Notes under the pieces: generated by a model | Told to the model about the DNA's origin: nothing | Databases searched by the model: none | Seen by the model: the letters and a program-made list of their open reading frames with translations, nothing else | Shown: piece by piece, positions 53,152-64,000 of the stretch | Layout of the letters: every line of letters starts with the position of its first letter | How positions within the stretch are numbered: the stretch's first letter is position 1 | Assembly: GCA_036245525.1 (NCBI GenBank) | Contig: BTPG01000002.1 | Location: 123,364,951 to 123,428,950 of the forward strand | Length of the DNA stretch: 64,000 nucleotides | Source: Semisulcospira habei | Lineage: Eukaryota; Mollusca; Gastropoda; Semisulcospiridae | Direction: 5' to 3' | Made by a program: the position numbers and the translations under genes

Positions 53152-53342
53152 ATTGGCTCGCGTGCGAATCAAAAGTGAGTTTATGTTCTGGACCACTGGT
53201 CATCCGTCCATCCGTCGCCGTGGTAAACTTTAACGGTGGCATTTTCTCGGAGACTATTCAAGCCACATTCTTCAAGCTTGGCCAAAGGATACTTTGTGGC
53301 AAGACCTTTGTAATCATACCAATTTGAGTGACCTCTCACAAA
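53152..53342 (+). repeat. Dispersed repeat, copy 2 of 2
   Basis: It is homologous to the reverse complement of 43,226-43,405 over most of its length, about 70-75 percent identical by eye. It includes TTGGCTCGCGTGCGA, the CATCCGTCCATCCGTC run and GGATACTTTGTGGCAAGACC. Confidence 0.6.
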
Positions 53343-53859
53343 GGGTCACACGGGGTTGACAGATGTGTGAAAAATACTTACATTTTCAGAAAACATGGAT
53401 TTTGCTGCTGCAGAAGCCAGCCCTTGTCACCGAGGTCACACATATATGTAAATCGGTCATACACGGGATTACTCTTTTTATTCTTCTGCAAGGCCCCTTT
53501 AACTCTTTGACGCATGCATTCAGTAAAAACTTGCCTCTACTAAGCGCACACCAGTGCACCCCCTAAGCGCACGCCGAAATCTGTGGAGCAGGCATGAGCT
53601 AAAACCAGACTTGCCCACCTGAAAAAACTGTTGTCAGTACTCCAGACAGTTAAAAACCAGCTTATGGCAGTTTTGACCAGATTTATTTGTAAACCGGTAA
53701 AGATACTACCACTGCTACTATGCATTCTGCTATAAAAGGTGATGTATTTTTACAACATGCCAGCCATAAATGAGAAAAAAATCATTTTCATGATATACTT
53801 TCATTTAATTCAATTGTTTTTATATGTACTTGCCGACTTGATCACTTTACTTAAGATCG

Positions 53860-53890
<31 letters not shown>

Positions 53891-54333
53891 CAGTCTACAC
53901 ATGGTGAATAAAATGCTGCTTAAACCAACCTTGTGCTGTCTGACCTGACTGTTTTGACCTGAGCTGCTGAGAACATGCCTCTGATCGATGCCGAACCTTT
54001 GGCAGCATTTTCAATTTTGGCATGGGCTTTGGAGGAAATATGTCTCTCACAATCATTTCAACCACCATGTGCAACCGTTAAATCTGTTTGGTACAATATG
54101 CATCGTGCAAAATCCTGACCTTTTGACGATACGGTCAAATAAAATCACTTTTCATTGTATGCTTTCAAAAAGCTGTGCTTTCGAGCAACCTGCTTGGCTG
54201 ACGGTTCGTCAGAAGAATGATAAGCATCATGACTTCATTTCATTTTGGCTACTATGAATAACTATTGGATAGGATAGTATTCTTTCTCACTGGTGTAAAT
54301 CAAAATGGCGTCGAAAGCTAAACTATCCAAGGT
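53343..54333. other. Non-coding region
   Basis: AT-rich, with a poly-T run of about 24 at 53,862-53,885. At 54,305 a short frame ATGGCGTCGAAAGC... runs 27 bp to a donor-like AAG|GTAAGA, a possible mini first exon, immediately followed by a foldback element. No other support was seen. Confidence 0.4.
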
Positions 54334-54624
54334 AAGATTACAAAGTAAAGTAGGTAAAAGCACTGTCAGGGGAGAGAAGTGTGCATGATCGACCAGTGAT
54401 CACAGATCTACTTTGGTCAAAGCACAAAAAAAGCTAGGAAAGAGGGGGTGCACTAAGTGACTGGAAGCAATGCATATGGAAGCCCTCACTTTCTTAGCGC
54501 ACCCCCTCTTTCCTTCTTTTGTGTGTGTGTGTGTGCTTTGACCAAAGTAGATCTATGATCACTGGTCGATCATGCACATTTCTCTCCTCTGCCATTGCTT
54601 TTACCTACTTTACTTTGTAATCTT
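54334..54624. repeat. Foldback (MITE-like) element, about 290 bp
   Basis: The arms of about 120 bp (54,334-54,456 and 54,500-54,624) are complementary, beginning AAGATTACAAAGTAAAGTAG. They include GATCTACTTTGGTCAAAGCA and AAAGAGGGGGTGC. A (GT)n stretch expanded in the right arm. There is no coding capacity. Confidence 0.82.
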
Positions 54625-55114
54625 CCTAAAATATTAGCACTGGCAGTCTCCCCTTTTCTTTTCACTTATTACTACAATATCGACTGTAACCCCTTCCCCC
54701 CTTTTAGTAGGTTCTCTCTTAGGGTGCATGGAAATTTAGCTCTAGGTGGAGCATGGAATGTATGCCCCTGCAAACACCACAATAAAATGTGGCTGTCTTT
54801 GCAGGTAGGCAAAAATTCCTGCCTTCCACCAGTATGCCGAATGGTGTGCTGACAAGGTCGCCAAGACCGAAACAGCTGTCCACACCGGTTAAATATCACA
54901 AAAAATAACACCACAAAAACATCGTGACCGTATTTTTAACAACCTGACCTGGGGACGAAAGACAATACTAAGATAAGAAAACCATTGTACCCATAAAGAT
55001 TTATTACACGAGTGTTATTATTTTAGTGTGTACAGCTTGTTTTTATCTGATGTACGCCTGGATCATTTTGGAAATGTCTGTAACTTTTTTTGTTACTATA
55101 AAGTACACTTTGCA

Positions 55115-55870
55115 TACTATGCATTGTTTCAAAAGTCACAGGAAGCATAAACCTTAGCTGAGTTGGTGTACCTCGCCCTCTACCTAGGTTAAACGCACCA
55201 GCAGCGCCATTGTTGCTATTTTGGCACCAGACCGGCCATGTGCACCAGAACTGTGCGCGCAGGTTGGCTTTTGCACTTGTAGTGTGGTCTCGTACGTTCA
55301 CGCGGAAGATCGTGATCGCAGTCGAAAAAAAGGTTTGTTTGTAGTTTTACTTTTAGCTGCGCCTTTTACCTCCCCTAACACGCCAGTTTTGTGTAGAGAT
55401 AGCGGAGGCTTGTGTCATGCCCCACGCCACTGAATCAAGTCCATTGTACTTGTAGTGCGCTCATCTCTTGAACTTCAATTATGATGGTGCTTTCTGCTGC
55501 AAACGATGCAGATGTCGCAAAATCACCTCCATTGACCCAAAAAAAAAGCTGCCAAATCTGCCAAATCATGTAATGTTTCGTGGTGCTAGCATAGGGATTG
55601 ATGCATTATTGACAGATTGCATATGGGAAAGGGTTTATTCTTTATTCATGTTATTCTGCAGCAATCAAATGACGGTCACATGATTCTTTCTCCGAGGTTG
55701 CCCATTACAGGTGCAGAAAGCACACGCTCTAAACCGATCGGGTGCACATGACCGATCTGAGCGACCGGTCTGGTGCCAAAATAGCAACATTGGCACCGCT
55801 GGTGCGTTTAACCTAGGCACAGGATGAGATTATACCAACCCAGCTAAACTTTATTGTCACACTTTTTAAA
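55115..55870. repeat. Foldback element, about 750 bp
   Basis: Complementary arms lie near 55,115-55,245 and 55,738-55,870. Shared segments are CCTAGGTTAAACGCACCAGC, GTTGCTATTTTGGCACCAGA and TGAGTTGGT/ACCAACCCA. The central part has no recognised gene. Confidence 0.75.
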
Positions 55871-56214
55871 ACTCAGTATATTTCTCTCTCCATATTATGA
55901 ATAGAGGCACATCAGTCGCTCAAACCCTTTACATGCCAAAGGCAAGAACTAGTTTTCCTCATCACAAAGTTGCCAGAAAAAGGTTCGACTGCTCTTGATT
56001 GTTTGATTTGAAGTGTTTACAAACAATTACTGTGTTTTTATATGCATGCACCTTTGATGTGATTAATAAAGGCTGAAGTTTCAAGTGATTTTTTATGCTG
56101 TCAGTTAATTAATTGTCAGTTCTCTGTTTTGTCATTTTAACTCATTCTGCCCCAAGAACAAAATCCCCAAATTTTGAAGTCGTACTCTGAAGACTGCATT
56201 GCAGTGCAGGACAC

Positions 56215-56312
56215 AGATCGACCATGACAGTTCAAGGGTGATGCCAGAATAGCTCGGCGCCTATAGACGCCAAGCTATTCTGACATCACCCTTGAACTAT
56301 CATGGTCGATCT
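56215..56312. repeat. Near-perfect 98-bp hairpin
   Basis: Arms of about 45 bp (AGATCGACCATGACAGTTCA... and ...TGAACTATCATGGTCGATCT) differ at a few positions and flank a loop of about 10 bases (CCTATAGACG). It could be a small foldback element or a precursor-RNA-like hairpin. Confidence 0.8.
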
Positions 56313-57930
56313 TTATCTTGCTGTGGTGTGTCTGGACTAGAATGAGTTTAGTGTTAGTCAGACCTGCCTACATGTTCATGTGGTTGTCAGGAAGATTTGA
56401 GAAACCTCTCAGTAAGATTTGCGAGACTGTCAGTAGGAGTATAGTTCAACTGGGCGATAAACCTTGCTTCATTAAAAAACGAATTATACAGACGTTCATC
56501 CACTTCTGTTTCGTCGTCCGTTTCGTGTACTCGTTTTGGAGGCATGATTTCGCGCCGACAGTGAACCTCAAACTAACAAAGTGAAGCGATCCCACCATCC
56601 GCTAGAATGAACGCGAACAAAGACGTGCCTTCCAATTGTCTAGACAAAATTATAGGTCAGCACACAGTAGCCAATCAGGACCAGGCTTACTACTAACGAC
56701 AGAAACGGCACAATCAAACTGTCTTTTTGCTAAAACAAACCCCAAAATACCGTAAAAAGCTACCGTAGAAAATTGATATATGACCAGAAGACCATAAAAA
56801 AACATCCAAACTCGTAAGAAATACGGTGAAATCGTAAGAGTAGGCAGGTCTGGTTAGTTTCTTCGTCTGGGTCTTTTTATATCTTTCGTATTTTTCCACA
56901 CTTTTTAACCCGCATCATACTGAGGCTGAAAGCTTCAAATTTGTACCCTGCCATATATGGTCAAGAGTACGACTAGGCGTCGAGTGCCAGTTTCGCTACC
57001 TGACTGACAAAACAAAGCCTTCAAACGCAAAATCAGGCATGCATCTCATACAACCATATCTCAACTAGTTAGAAATTGAACATACCTTCTAATCCTGTAT
57101 CATTTTTGCATACGTCCGATGGGATAAAAGAGTTATTTATTGTTTTGTGCGATCGAGCGGCGGAAGCCAAAATTTCGAAACGTGACATCACTCTCGTGTG
57201 TTTGCTTTCAGATAAAAAATTCAAGGGAATGAAATAGAATTTCGAAACCAAGTTTAGACCTATAGAGAGCCAATGCAAGTTACTATTTTGTTACCGTATC
57301 ATCGAGTTTTACATGTATCTAAGTTTAAAGTAGTTTGAGGGCAAGTAAAGGCTAGAATGAACATAATGTGCGTCGTCAATTTCACACATGTGAATCTCGC
57401 TGTGAACCAAAACACAAAAAATGTACCGTGAGGCACCTAATTAACATATCCTAGACAACATTACTCTTCATTCTGATTACCGTAAACAAATTCGAAATCC
57501 TTTTGAGAATTGAAAGAAGGTTCTTCAACCCAAAAGTTGTAAATTTTGTGTTACGTTCAAACACGGGAAAAAATCTCGCAATCATCAATGCACGTGATTT
57601 TCTGGAATCGGCGGCCATTTTGAGATTTGCATTTGGTCAGTCCTACACACCTCATACGTACAGGTGACATCGATGGAGCAGGGAAGCGACAAAGTTGAAG
57701 GTAAGTTTTGGTTGTAAATGGTTACATTCATGCAAAATTGATGACTGAGCCCACAAATGTTTAAAAAAAGCAATGTAAGTGTACTGCTTTTCTAATTACT
57801 TCAAATGAATGTTGACGCAAACAAATGTACAATCAATCGGCTCAATGACCACGTGTTTTGAACAAAGGAAGAAAACATTACTTGATGGAATTTGCTTCCA
57901 TCCGACGATGACGGTTTAGTTTTGGCTATA
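56313..57930. other. Non-coding region
   Basis: AT-rich with short ORFs only. Nothing was recognised. Confidence 0.5.
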
Positions 57931-59185
57931 ACAGTTATGTTCAAGTTTCTGAATGCGATATTCAATATTTCAAAGGATAAAACAGAACAAGTAATGTATG
58001 TTCGGATTAGTTTTGCAGCGCAGCAACACTTTGAAACAATAATTATTACCTTTTACCGTCACCTTGCCGTTGTGTCCACTTGTACATAACTTTACACACG
58101 GCTGAAGGTTGTTAGTGTTACGTTCAGGTAATTACAGCTTTATTTTCAAAGATTAAAAAGAACACTACGTATCACACATTTTCGTTGATTCAGTATTGTT
58201 GTCTTTAACGTTCCTGATTTTTAAAAAATAGAGTAAATGTCTTTTGCTCCTGCTGTTTGATTGTTTATAACTTTACACAGTTTGGCCAGGTAAATCTTTA
58301 TGTAAAGTTATGTTCAAACTATGAGTTTAGCATTTTGGGGGAAAAACAAGTCATACATTTTTTGTACCAATTTTTGTTGGTAGGAAGGGATTTTGTGCTA
58401 ATTTGATTAATACCTCGGGTCATAGATTATGAGTTGCTGAATTATAGCATTTGTACATGATGCAGTGCAAAAGGGAACAGACATAGCACCTTCACTCAAA
58501 AAATGGTTGTTTATCTTATCTTAAGCTGTGACAATGTTCCCATTGTCTTTATGTACTGTATATTATTGTTTCTTTATTATGTAACATAAGATTAAGTAAG
58601 AATAACCCTGTTCTGGCAGTATTGGACTGAACATAACATGACGTAACACTTACGGTGGTTGGGTTGTAAAGTTCTGTTACACTGTGCTTCATGCTATTTT
58701 TGTATGGTTTAGTGTTCTATGATAAGTACAGATAGTCTGTGCATTTTTTAAAACTTTTCTGCACCCAAGAAATGACAATTTTTAAGAAATGCCTTGAACA
58801 TAACTTGACAACAATTATGTTGTCAAGTTATGTACAGTTAAAACAGTGCTCAGCTAACAATTTCCTTCATAGTAACAGTCTCTTTTAAAGTGGAAGACTG
58901 GTTTGATTATTTTGTCTATTGTAACTAACAAACTATTATTCTAGCTAGATGACTGTGAACATAACTTGACAAACTAGACTGACATGTAAAGTGTAAAGTT
59001 ATGTTGATTACTGTAGCACAATTCCTAGTATACTGTCTTTGGGATGCCCACTTTGCCAGTTGTTATTTATCAAAATACAGCTTGGGTACTAAAATATAAA
59101 TTGTTAAACCCAGAATATACATTTTTCTGTTTTAAATAGTTTGTACATAACATGACAACATCATGTGTTGTCAAGTTATGTTCAA
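57931..59185. repeat. Cluster of an ACATAACTTGACAA-like motif in both orientations
   Basis: Occurrences are ACAGTTATGTTCAAG 57,931; TGTACATAACTTTACAC 58,081; GTAAAGTTATGTTCAAACT 58,302; GAACATAACATGAC 58,629; GAACATAACTTGACAAC 58,796; TTGTCAAGTTATGT 58,820; GAACATAACTTGACAA 58,957; AAAGTTATGTTGA 58,995; ACATAACATGACAACA 59,145; and TTGTCAAGTTATGTTCAA 59,168. Two pairs form small palindromes. Confidence 0.7.
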
Positions 59186-62100
59186 CCACAGTTGTGTTTG
59201 GTTCACACATTGTCTTCCAAGTTACAGTCTGATCATGCCTTTTACTCTTTGTTGAGCTGGCCAAGCTTGAAAGCTGCCATGATAATTTAATAATAACCGG
59301 CCATTGTAGTACAAGAGTCATTCTTCAGTACTCGTAACACTGAGGGGTCACGGCATTCAAAACCCCAAATATTAATACATACTATTTGTTTTGGAAAAAT
59401 CTAACCAGTCTTGTGATTTACTAATGTTATTGTATCTGGAAAATCAGTAGCTTTAAAAAAATTCAATTATTAGTATTTTTAATTTTATTTAAATTACGAT
59501 TATTATGCTCAAAATGGTGCTGACGAATTGGAAAACCTTGCCCCTGCTATATTATTGATCCATATTTCAACACCAACACTATCAACCCTCATTTATTTGA
59601 TTGTATGTGATTATCCATAGTTTAGTAAAGCAGCAGAATGTTGAAAAACATCAATTTCATTTGTTTCTGCTGTGAAATTTGGGTTTCAAATTGGGGGTAA
59701 TTTGCGCACCAGAGGCGTCACATACACACGGTCTTTAAAAAAAGGTGAAGCAGACGACAAAGTAATGAAACAAAGAAAACTTTAGTCCTACCTGAAAATC
59801 TCATGAAACACACATATATTTTTATGATTTGTGACGAGCTGTGTTTTGCATATGTGTTAATATTATATTTTATTACGTCACCCCTCTGGTCAATGGTCAA
59901 TACATTGTAGCATGATTTTGCGCGGCCGGTTGCCACCGAGCTGCCGAGTGTGGGTTCTGGCAGAGGTGACCTACTTAGCCCCAGTCTTAGTGATTTTCCT
60001 TTTGGCCGTCCCATCTAAATTTAGCTGGAAGTGACCAATCATTTAAATAGACCAGTGGTAGACATCGACCTTGACCCAGTAGCGCCCCCTCGTGGTAGCG
60101 TCTCCACGCTAAGAACGCATTTGCTGTAGCACCACGACGGAAGCAAGACCGGCCTATTGAGCGTCAAATTACTTTCACGAGTTTTGTCTAACTGGACCTT
60201 TGTAAGTCATACATTTTACTATTTTTTACTTAGAAATGTTGGTTGTCTTTGCATATTTCGAAGATATATTTTATGCACTGATTTTGATGTATTTTGCAAA
60301 TTTTCTGACTGACCGGTCCTGTCTTTGACAGGTTGAGGGGAGCGCTGTGGTCACTTAGGGGCTTGTGTTTTGATTTGATCCTACTATCTAAGTTTACCAT
60401 GTTTTAGGTTAATCTGATCACTTGTTTTGATGAAGATACTATGTTTATGTTGATCCTTTGCACCAATTTGAGCAAGCCTAGGGTATTGTTCGACCATCTC
60501 TCTTGGAGAGCATTCAGGCATAAATGATTTTGTTTACGTTTTAATGGCTGCCATTATCTCTGGCACCTAAGGGCCATTTTCAGAACTCACTTTTATCAAC
60601 CAAAAGAAACTTTAATCAATCATTTGGATTGTAGTCGGGGCTTGCTCAATGGTGCTGGGGATCATTTGGTCAGTTATGTTGCTTTCTTTCGAGATCGCTT
60701 AGTACCGGTGATAGGATGATCAGTTGCATTTTCTGGCATCAGTATCCCTTTGTGTCAGTAGTTTACCATTGTATCACGCGCGCACTGTGTGGGATTGGGT
60801 CACGTGATCTCATTCTTAGCATGGATTGGTCAGCTGGCTGGCTGTGACTGTCGGTCAGCCAGTGTGTGTGGTTTTGGTGACCGCTACCTGCTAGTAATGT
60901 GATCGCGCGAAGAAGTTGTCATAATCCAAGTGCCTGCGATTAAACCTGTTACTTTCTAAACATCTTTTATTATAATAATGTCTGCGGTCATCGATTTCAG
61001 GCGTGACAGGTTATGATATGACGGACATAGAACTTCTTTCCATTGAGGTTTACCTGATGGAGAGTAGCTTCCCTTAGTTTATTCTTGATAGGGAGACTTG
61101 AGTCGTCTGCTATTGTTTACATGTACTATGTGATAGCATGCGAAGCCAGGTGTGCGTGCATACTTGCTGCAATGGGTCTTACTTTTGAAGAAATGTGTTA
61201 CCAAGGTTCAGGACTTAGGGATATGATATGTAATGCCGTTTTCTATTAGAGCTTGTGTATATATTGTGGACCACAGCATTCCTCTTGCTCTCTCTCTCTC
61301 TCTCTCCTGTGTTCATACTTCTAAGCTCCACTAATATAGCACCATGTTCCAATCTTATACTTTATGATATATATCCTTATAATTATTTTTAGTCATTTTA
61401 GGTTTTGTAGTAATTATAGTTGAACTTTGTCTTATTTTATAAAATGCCGCCTTGACCAAAGTACATCAGTGGATGGTGGATGTATGAGAACCTGTGTCAT
61501 GATCTTTCGAATTATCCAGCCACTGTAGTATTTTGTAATAATAACATGCCTATCTCTCAATTTTATGTAACATCAATTTTCTATTTGGTATGTACACTTG
61601 AGATGGAAATTATATTGTGTGTTATTTGATATTCCAGGTGTACTGCCTCCTTGGTGGAGAAATAAAAACATCTTCACAAGGCGCAACATGGCCTCCCTGT
61701 CTGTTATTTTGTAATCCGCCCCACCACAGATTTATAAGAATACAGATACTGCAGGAGGTTTTGGATGGCTTGTTTTGATTATGACGTCACAGACATCATG
61801 TAAATGACCAGTGTTTGTTTTTTATTCATATTTTAAGAACGCGATAAAATTGTGAGGTTCGAAAGGTACTGGAAGGTTTATTTTCAAACACTGCACAAAC
61901 CCTGATGACGTTTTGCAGGAAATAGTCATGTGACTTGGTTTTGTAGACCAAAATCAATGATGTGTCACACACACAGTATCCCATGTGCACAAATTACCGC
62001 GAAAAATTTTCGGCAGTGCAGTTCTGCCCGACTTGAAAGATCGACGATGGTTTGCCTTTAATTTTGTGTCATCTTGTGCTATAGGCGAATTCACAAGTGT

Positions 62101-63390
62101 TTCTAATGCTGTATTGAATTGAATAAAAGGTCTTGTTTTAAAACCGCATGCATATTTTGAGCTTTTGGGTGGATAAGACTAGAGCATTCACGTTGTGTTT
62201 ACGTTTTTTACTCAGTGTCATAAGTCATGCAGGTAGTTCGGAAACAGCTATCAGCATCGTGTTTGTAACCTATGTGTTATTTAAAAAGAAAAACCAACAC
62301 AGATTGTTTGTGTGTGTGTTTGCTTGACACTTTTATTTCATCTATTGTATTTTTCCTTTTTTTGCTTTGCCCTCATTTTTGGTAATTTTCATGCACTGGT
62401 GACGCGCATCATGCAGGTTACCATTTTCAGGTTATTGCTTAAATTTCATCACAGAATGAAATTAATTCTGTCCTATTGTTGTTATTGCATTTGTCTTCAT
62501 GTAAAAAACATGTTACTAGTGTCTTTTACTGATTTTAAGAAAAATCAATTTCACAGTAAAATTAAAGGAGTGGTAACCTGCGCATGGCGTCACACAATTT
62601 CTTGCCTCGCATCTATTTCGAGTCTTGCAAATTTCCTCTTAAAATTATTCATATGGGTAGTAATAAGAGTTATTTAATTATGGTATTAGTTGTTTTGCAA
62701 CAAAAGTTATTTCAACTGGTCGTTATAATGGTTTTGTGTCACGACATCATGCAGCTTACCAGCATGGGGGTCCCCTATTGGGAATGAAGTTTGTGTCCAA
62801 AGCGTCAATGTTGCTGAATTATCGTTTTCATATTCAGATAGGTATTGCAGTTACCTTTAAAATGGAACTAGTCTTAGGTTTCTATGAATAATTTTTAAAA
62901 ATTGGTCTGTTTCCACTTTTTTCTTACGAGTACTGAAGAAACACTCACAAAGCTGTTGAAAAATAACCAGACATATTAGGCTGATGCTAGCTAAAAATAA
63001 ATTGCAAACATGGACACAAATTGAAATTATCTGACCCTCTCTGTTTCAGTTCTTCGGGATTTGTTCCTGAATCGAAAGTTTCCGAGGCTGAAGGGTCTTT
63101 CCCAGCCGTGAAAGCACCCAGAAAATGGATGCTAAACACGTGTGGTAGTGCAGTACCCGGACAGGTTGTACCCTGGTGAGTAAGATTATCAGCATTATGT
63201 CTGCATACTTGTGCTTACGAATGATAGCAGCCAGATAGCCACCCTAAGTTTGTTATTTCCCGTCGACATCTCGCCCTCCCCACTTGTGATCTTGCCGCTG
63301 ACCGACCGTGTTTGTCTGCTTGTAATTTTCTTGCCCTGTATTCCTTCTGCCCTTTCAGTGTTGGTTTTTGCGTTTTATCAGCATCGCTCC
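59186..63390. other. Non-coding region, possibly partly transcribed
   Basis: No ORF above 121 codons. Around 60,100-60,210 a GC-richer segment ends in a donor-like TTTGTAAGTC, and AATAAAAAC occurs at about 61,661. A transcription unit between them is conceivable but unsupported. A (TC)n run is at about 61,285-61,306. Confidence 0.4.
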
Positions 63391-63394
63391 CCTA

Positions 63395-63455
63395 CCGCAC
63401 TCACACACGCACACACACAGACACACACACGCAAACACACACATACCTACTGTAC
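63395..63455 (+). repeat. CA-rich microsatellite, impure
   Basis: Interrupted (CA)n/(CACG)n sequence, with a second short run near 63,503-63,512. Confidence 0.8.
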
Positions 63456-63589
63456 TTTTTCCCCCTTGCGTATTATCAGGTCGCTCCCCTACCACACCGC
63501 TCACACACACACCGTGGCATCCAGTCACGAAAGAGAGGCCGCAGGGGTGGAATTAACAGAAGGCACGACTTACCACCACACCCACACAC

Positions 63590-64000
63590 TTCTTCCCCTT
63601 TTTCTAGGTCCTTCCACCCCATCCGCCTCCCCCCCATCCCTTCCTTCTTCTCCCATTTCTTCTCCTGTCTTCCTCACCTACCGCTCCCTGCTCTCCTCGG
63701 CCGCCTCCTCCCCCACCCTCCTCTCCCTCCCTCCCCTCACACCCTCCTCCTCTGCCTGCTTTTTCCTCCTCGTCCCCTCCTCCCCCTTTCTCCTCCCCTT
63801 CATCCTCCCCCTCGCTCTTCCTCATCTTTTCCTACTCTCCTTCCTCCCCCTCCCCCCCCCCCCCTCACCCTCCTCTAGCATCTTCTTTCTTGCCCGGTTC
63901 TCCTTCTGGTCTTTTCCTCCTCCCCACCCCTCATTTTTCCCCCCTCTATTCTCTTTTCCCCCTCCCCACCCTCCTCCTCCTTTGTCCTCTTCTTCGTCCA
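63590..64000. repeat. Pyrimidine-rich (CT) tract reaching the window edge
   Basis: About 400 bp consist almost only of C and T on the plus strand, with runs such as C(14) near 63,850. It produces a spurious Pro/Ser/Leu ORF (63,312-63,878) and a Gly/Glu/Arg antisense ORF. Confidence 0.9.

Noticed and set aside
63312..63878. 188-codon Pro/Ser-rich ORF
   Set aside because: A by-product of CA and CT simple sequence.
1..64000. tRNA or rRNA genes
   Set aside because: No B-box-like GGTTCGANNCC with a plausible cloverleaf, and no rRNA core sequence, was seen on either strand.

Overview
The window looks like nuclear DNA of a marine invertebrate, most likely a mollusc. The evidence is indirect: RTE, I-like and L2-like non-LTR retrotransposons with (GTAA)n, (CTAA)n and (CATT)n tails, many foldback repeats, long microsatellites, and no convincing complete host gene. 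No tRNA, rRNA or CRISPR array was seen.

The left two thirds (about 3.1-42.6 kb) hold two decayed copies of one large virus-like DNA element of the Polinton/Maverick-adintovirus kind, facing each other in opposite orientation with about 2.2 kb between them. Copy 1 (about 3.09-16.4 kb) leaves the window on its polymerase side. Copy 2 (18,555-42,576) is bounded by terminal inverted repeats of about 350 bp. Gene order from the polymerase side is the same in both: family-B DNA polymerase, a small unknown gene (doubled in copy 2), packaging ATPase, probable major capsid protein, a divergent coiled-coil/membrane protein, a C-terminally anchored protein, a penton-like small capsid protein, an unknown structural-type protein, and a glycine-rich membrane-active-type protein ending in overlapping PSAP and PPxY motifs. 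Copy 2 also shows four small genes between the polymerase side and its right terminal repeat. Most genes carry frameshifts or stops. The exceptions are the capsid, penton-like and 110-residue genes in copy 1, and the ATPase and the small right-end genes in copy 2.

Retrotransposons have repeatedly landed in these elements. An I-like LINE (APE endonuclease, RT, RNase H) occurs at 1-3,085 and, full length, at 20,270-27,436. RTE family A occurs at 10,371-13,643 and 44,883-48,343. RTE family B occurs as an intact 1075-codon ORF at 28,112-31,339 and as a fragment at 32,680-33,305. A SINE-like repeat of about 385 bp has eight copies, one nested inside another. Most insertions have target-site duplications of 11-14 bp that can be read directly. 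The deepest nesting is SINE in SINE in LINE in viral element.

From 42.6 to 64 kb the sequence is mostly non-coding: a MITE touching the viral terminal repeat, an L2-type fragment, SINE copies, foldback elements, a 98-bp near-perfect hairpin, a cluster of an ACATAACTTGACAA-like motif, a candidate host promoter and exon near 52.1-53.1 kb, and a 400-bp pyrimidine-rich tract at the right edge. A run of exactly 500 Ns at 40,351-40,850 is an assembly gap in the polymerase of copy 2.
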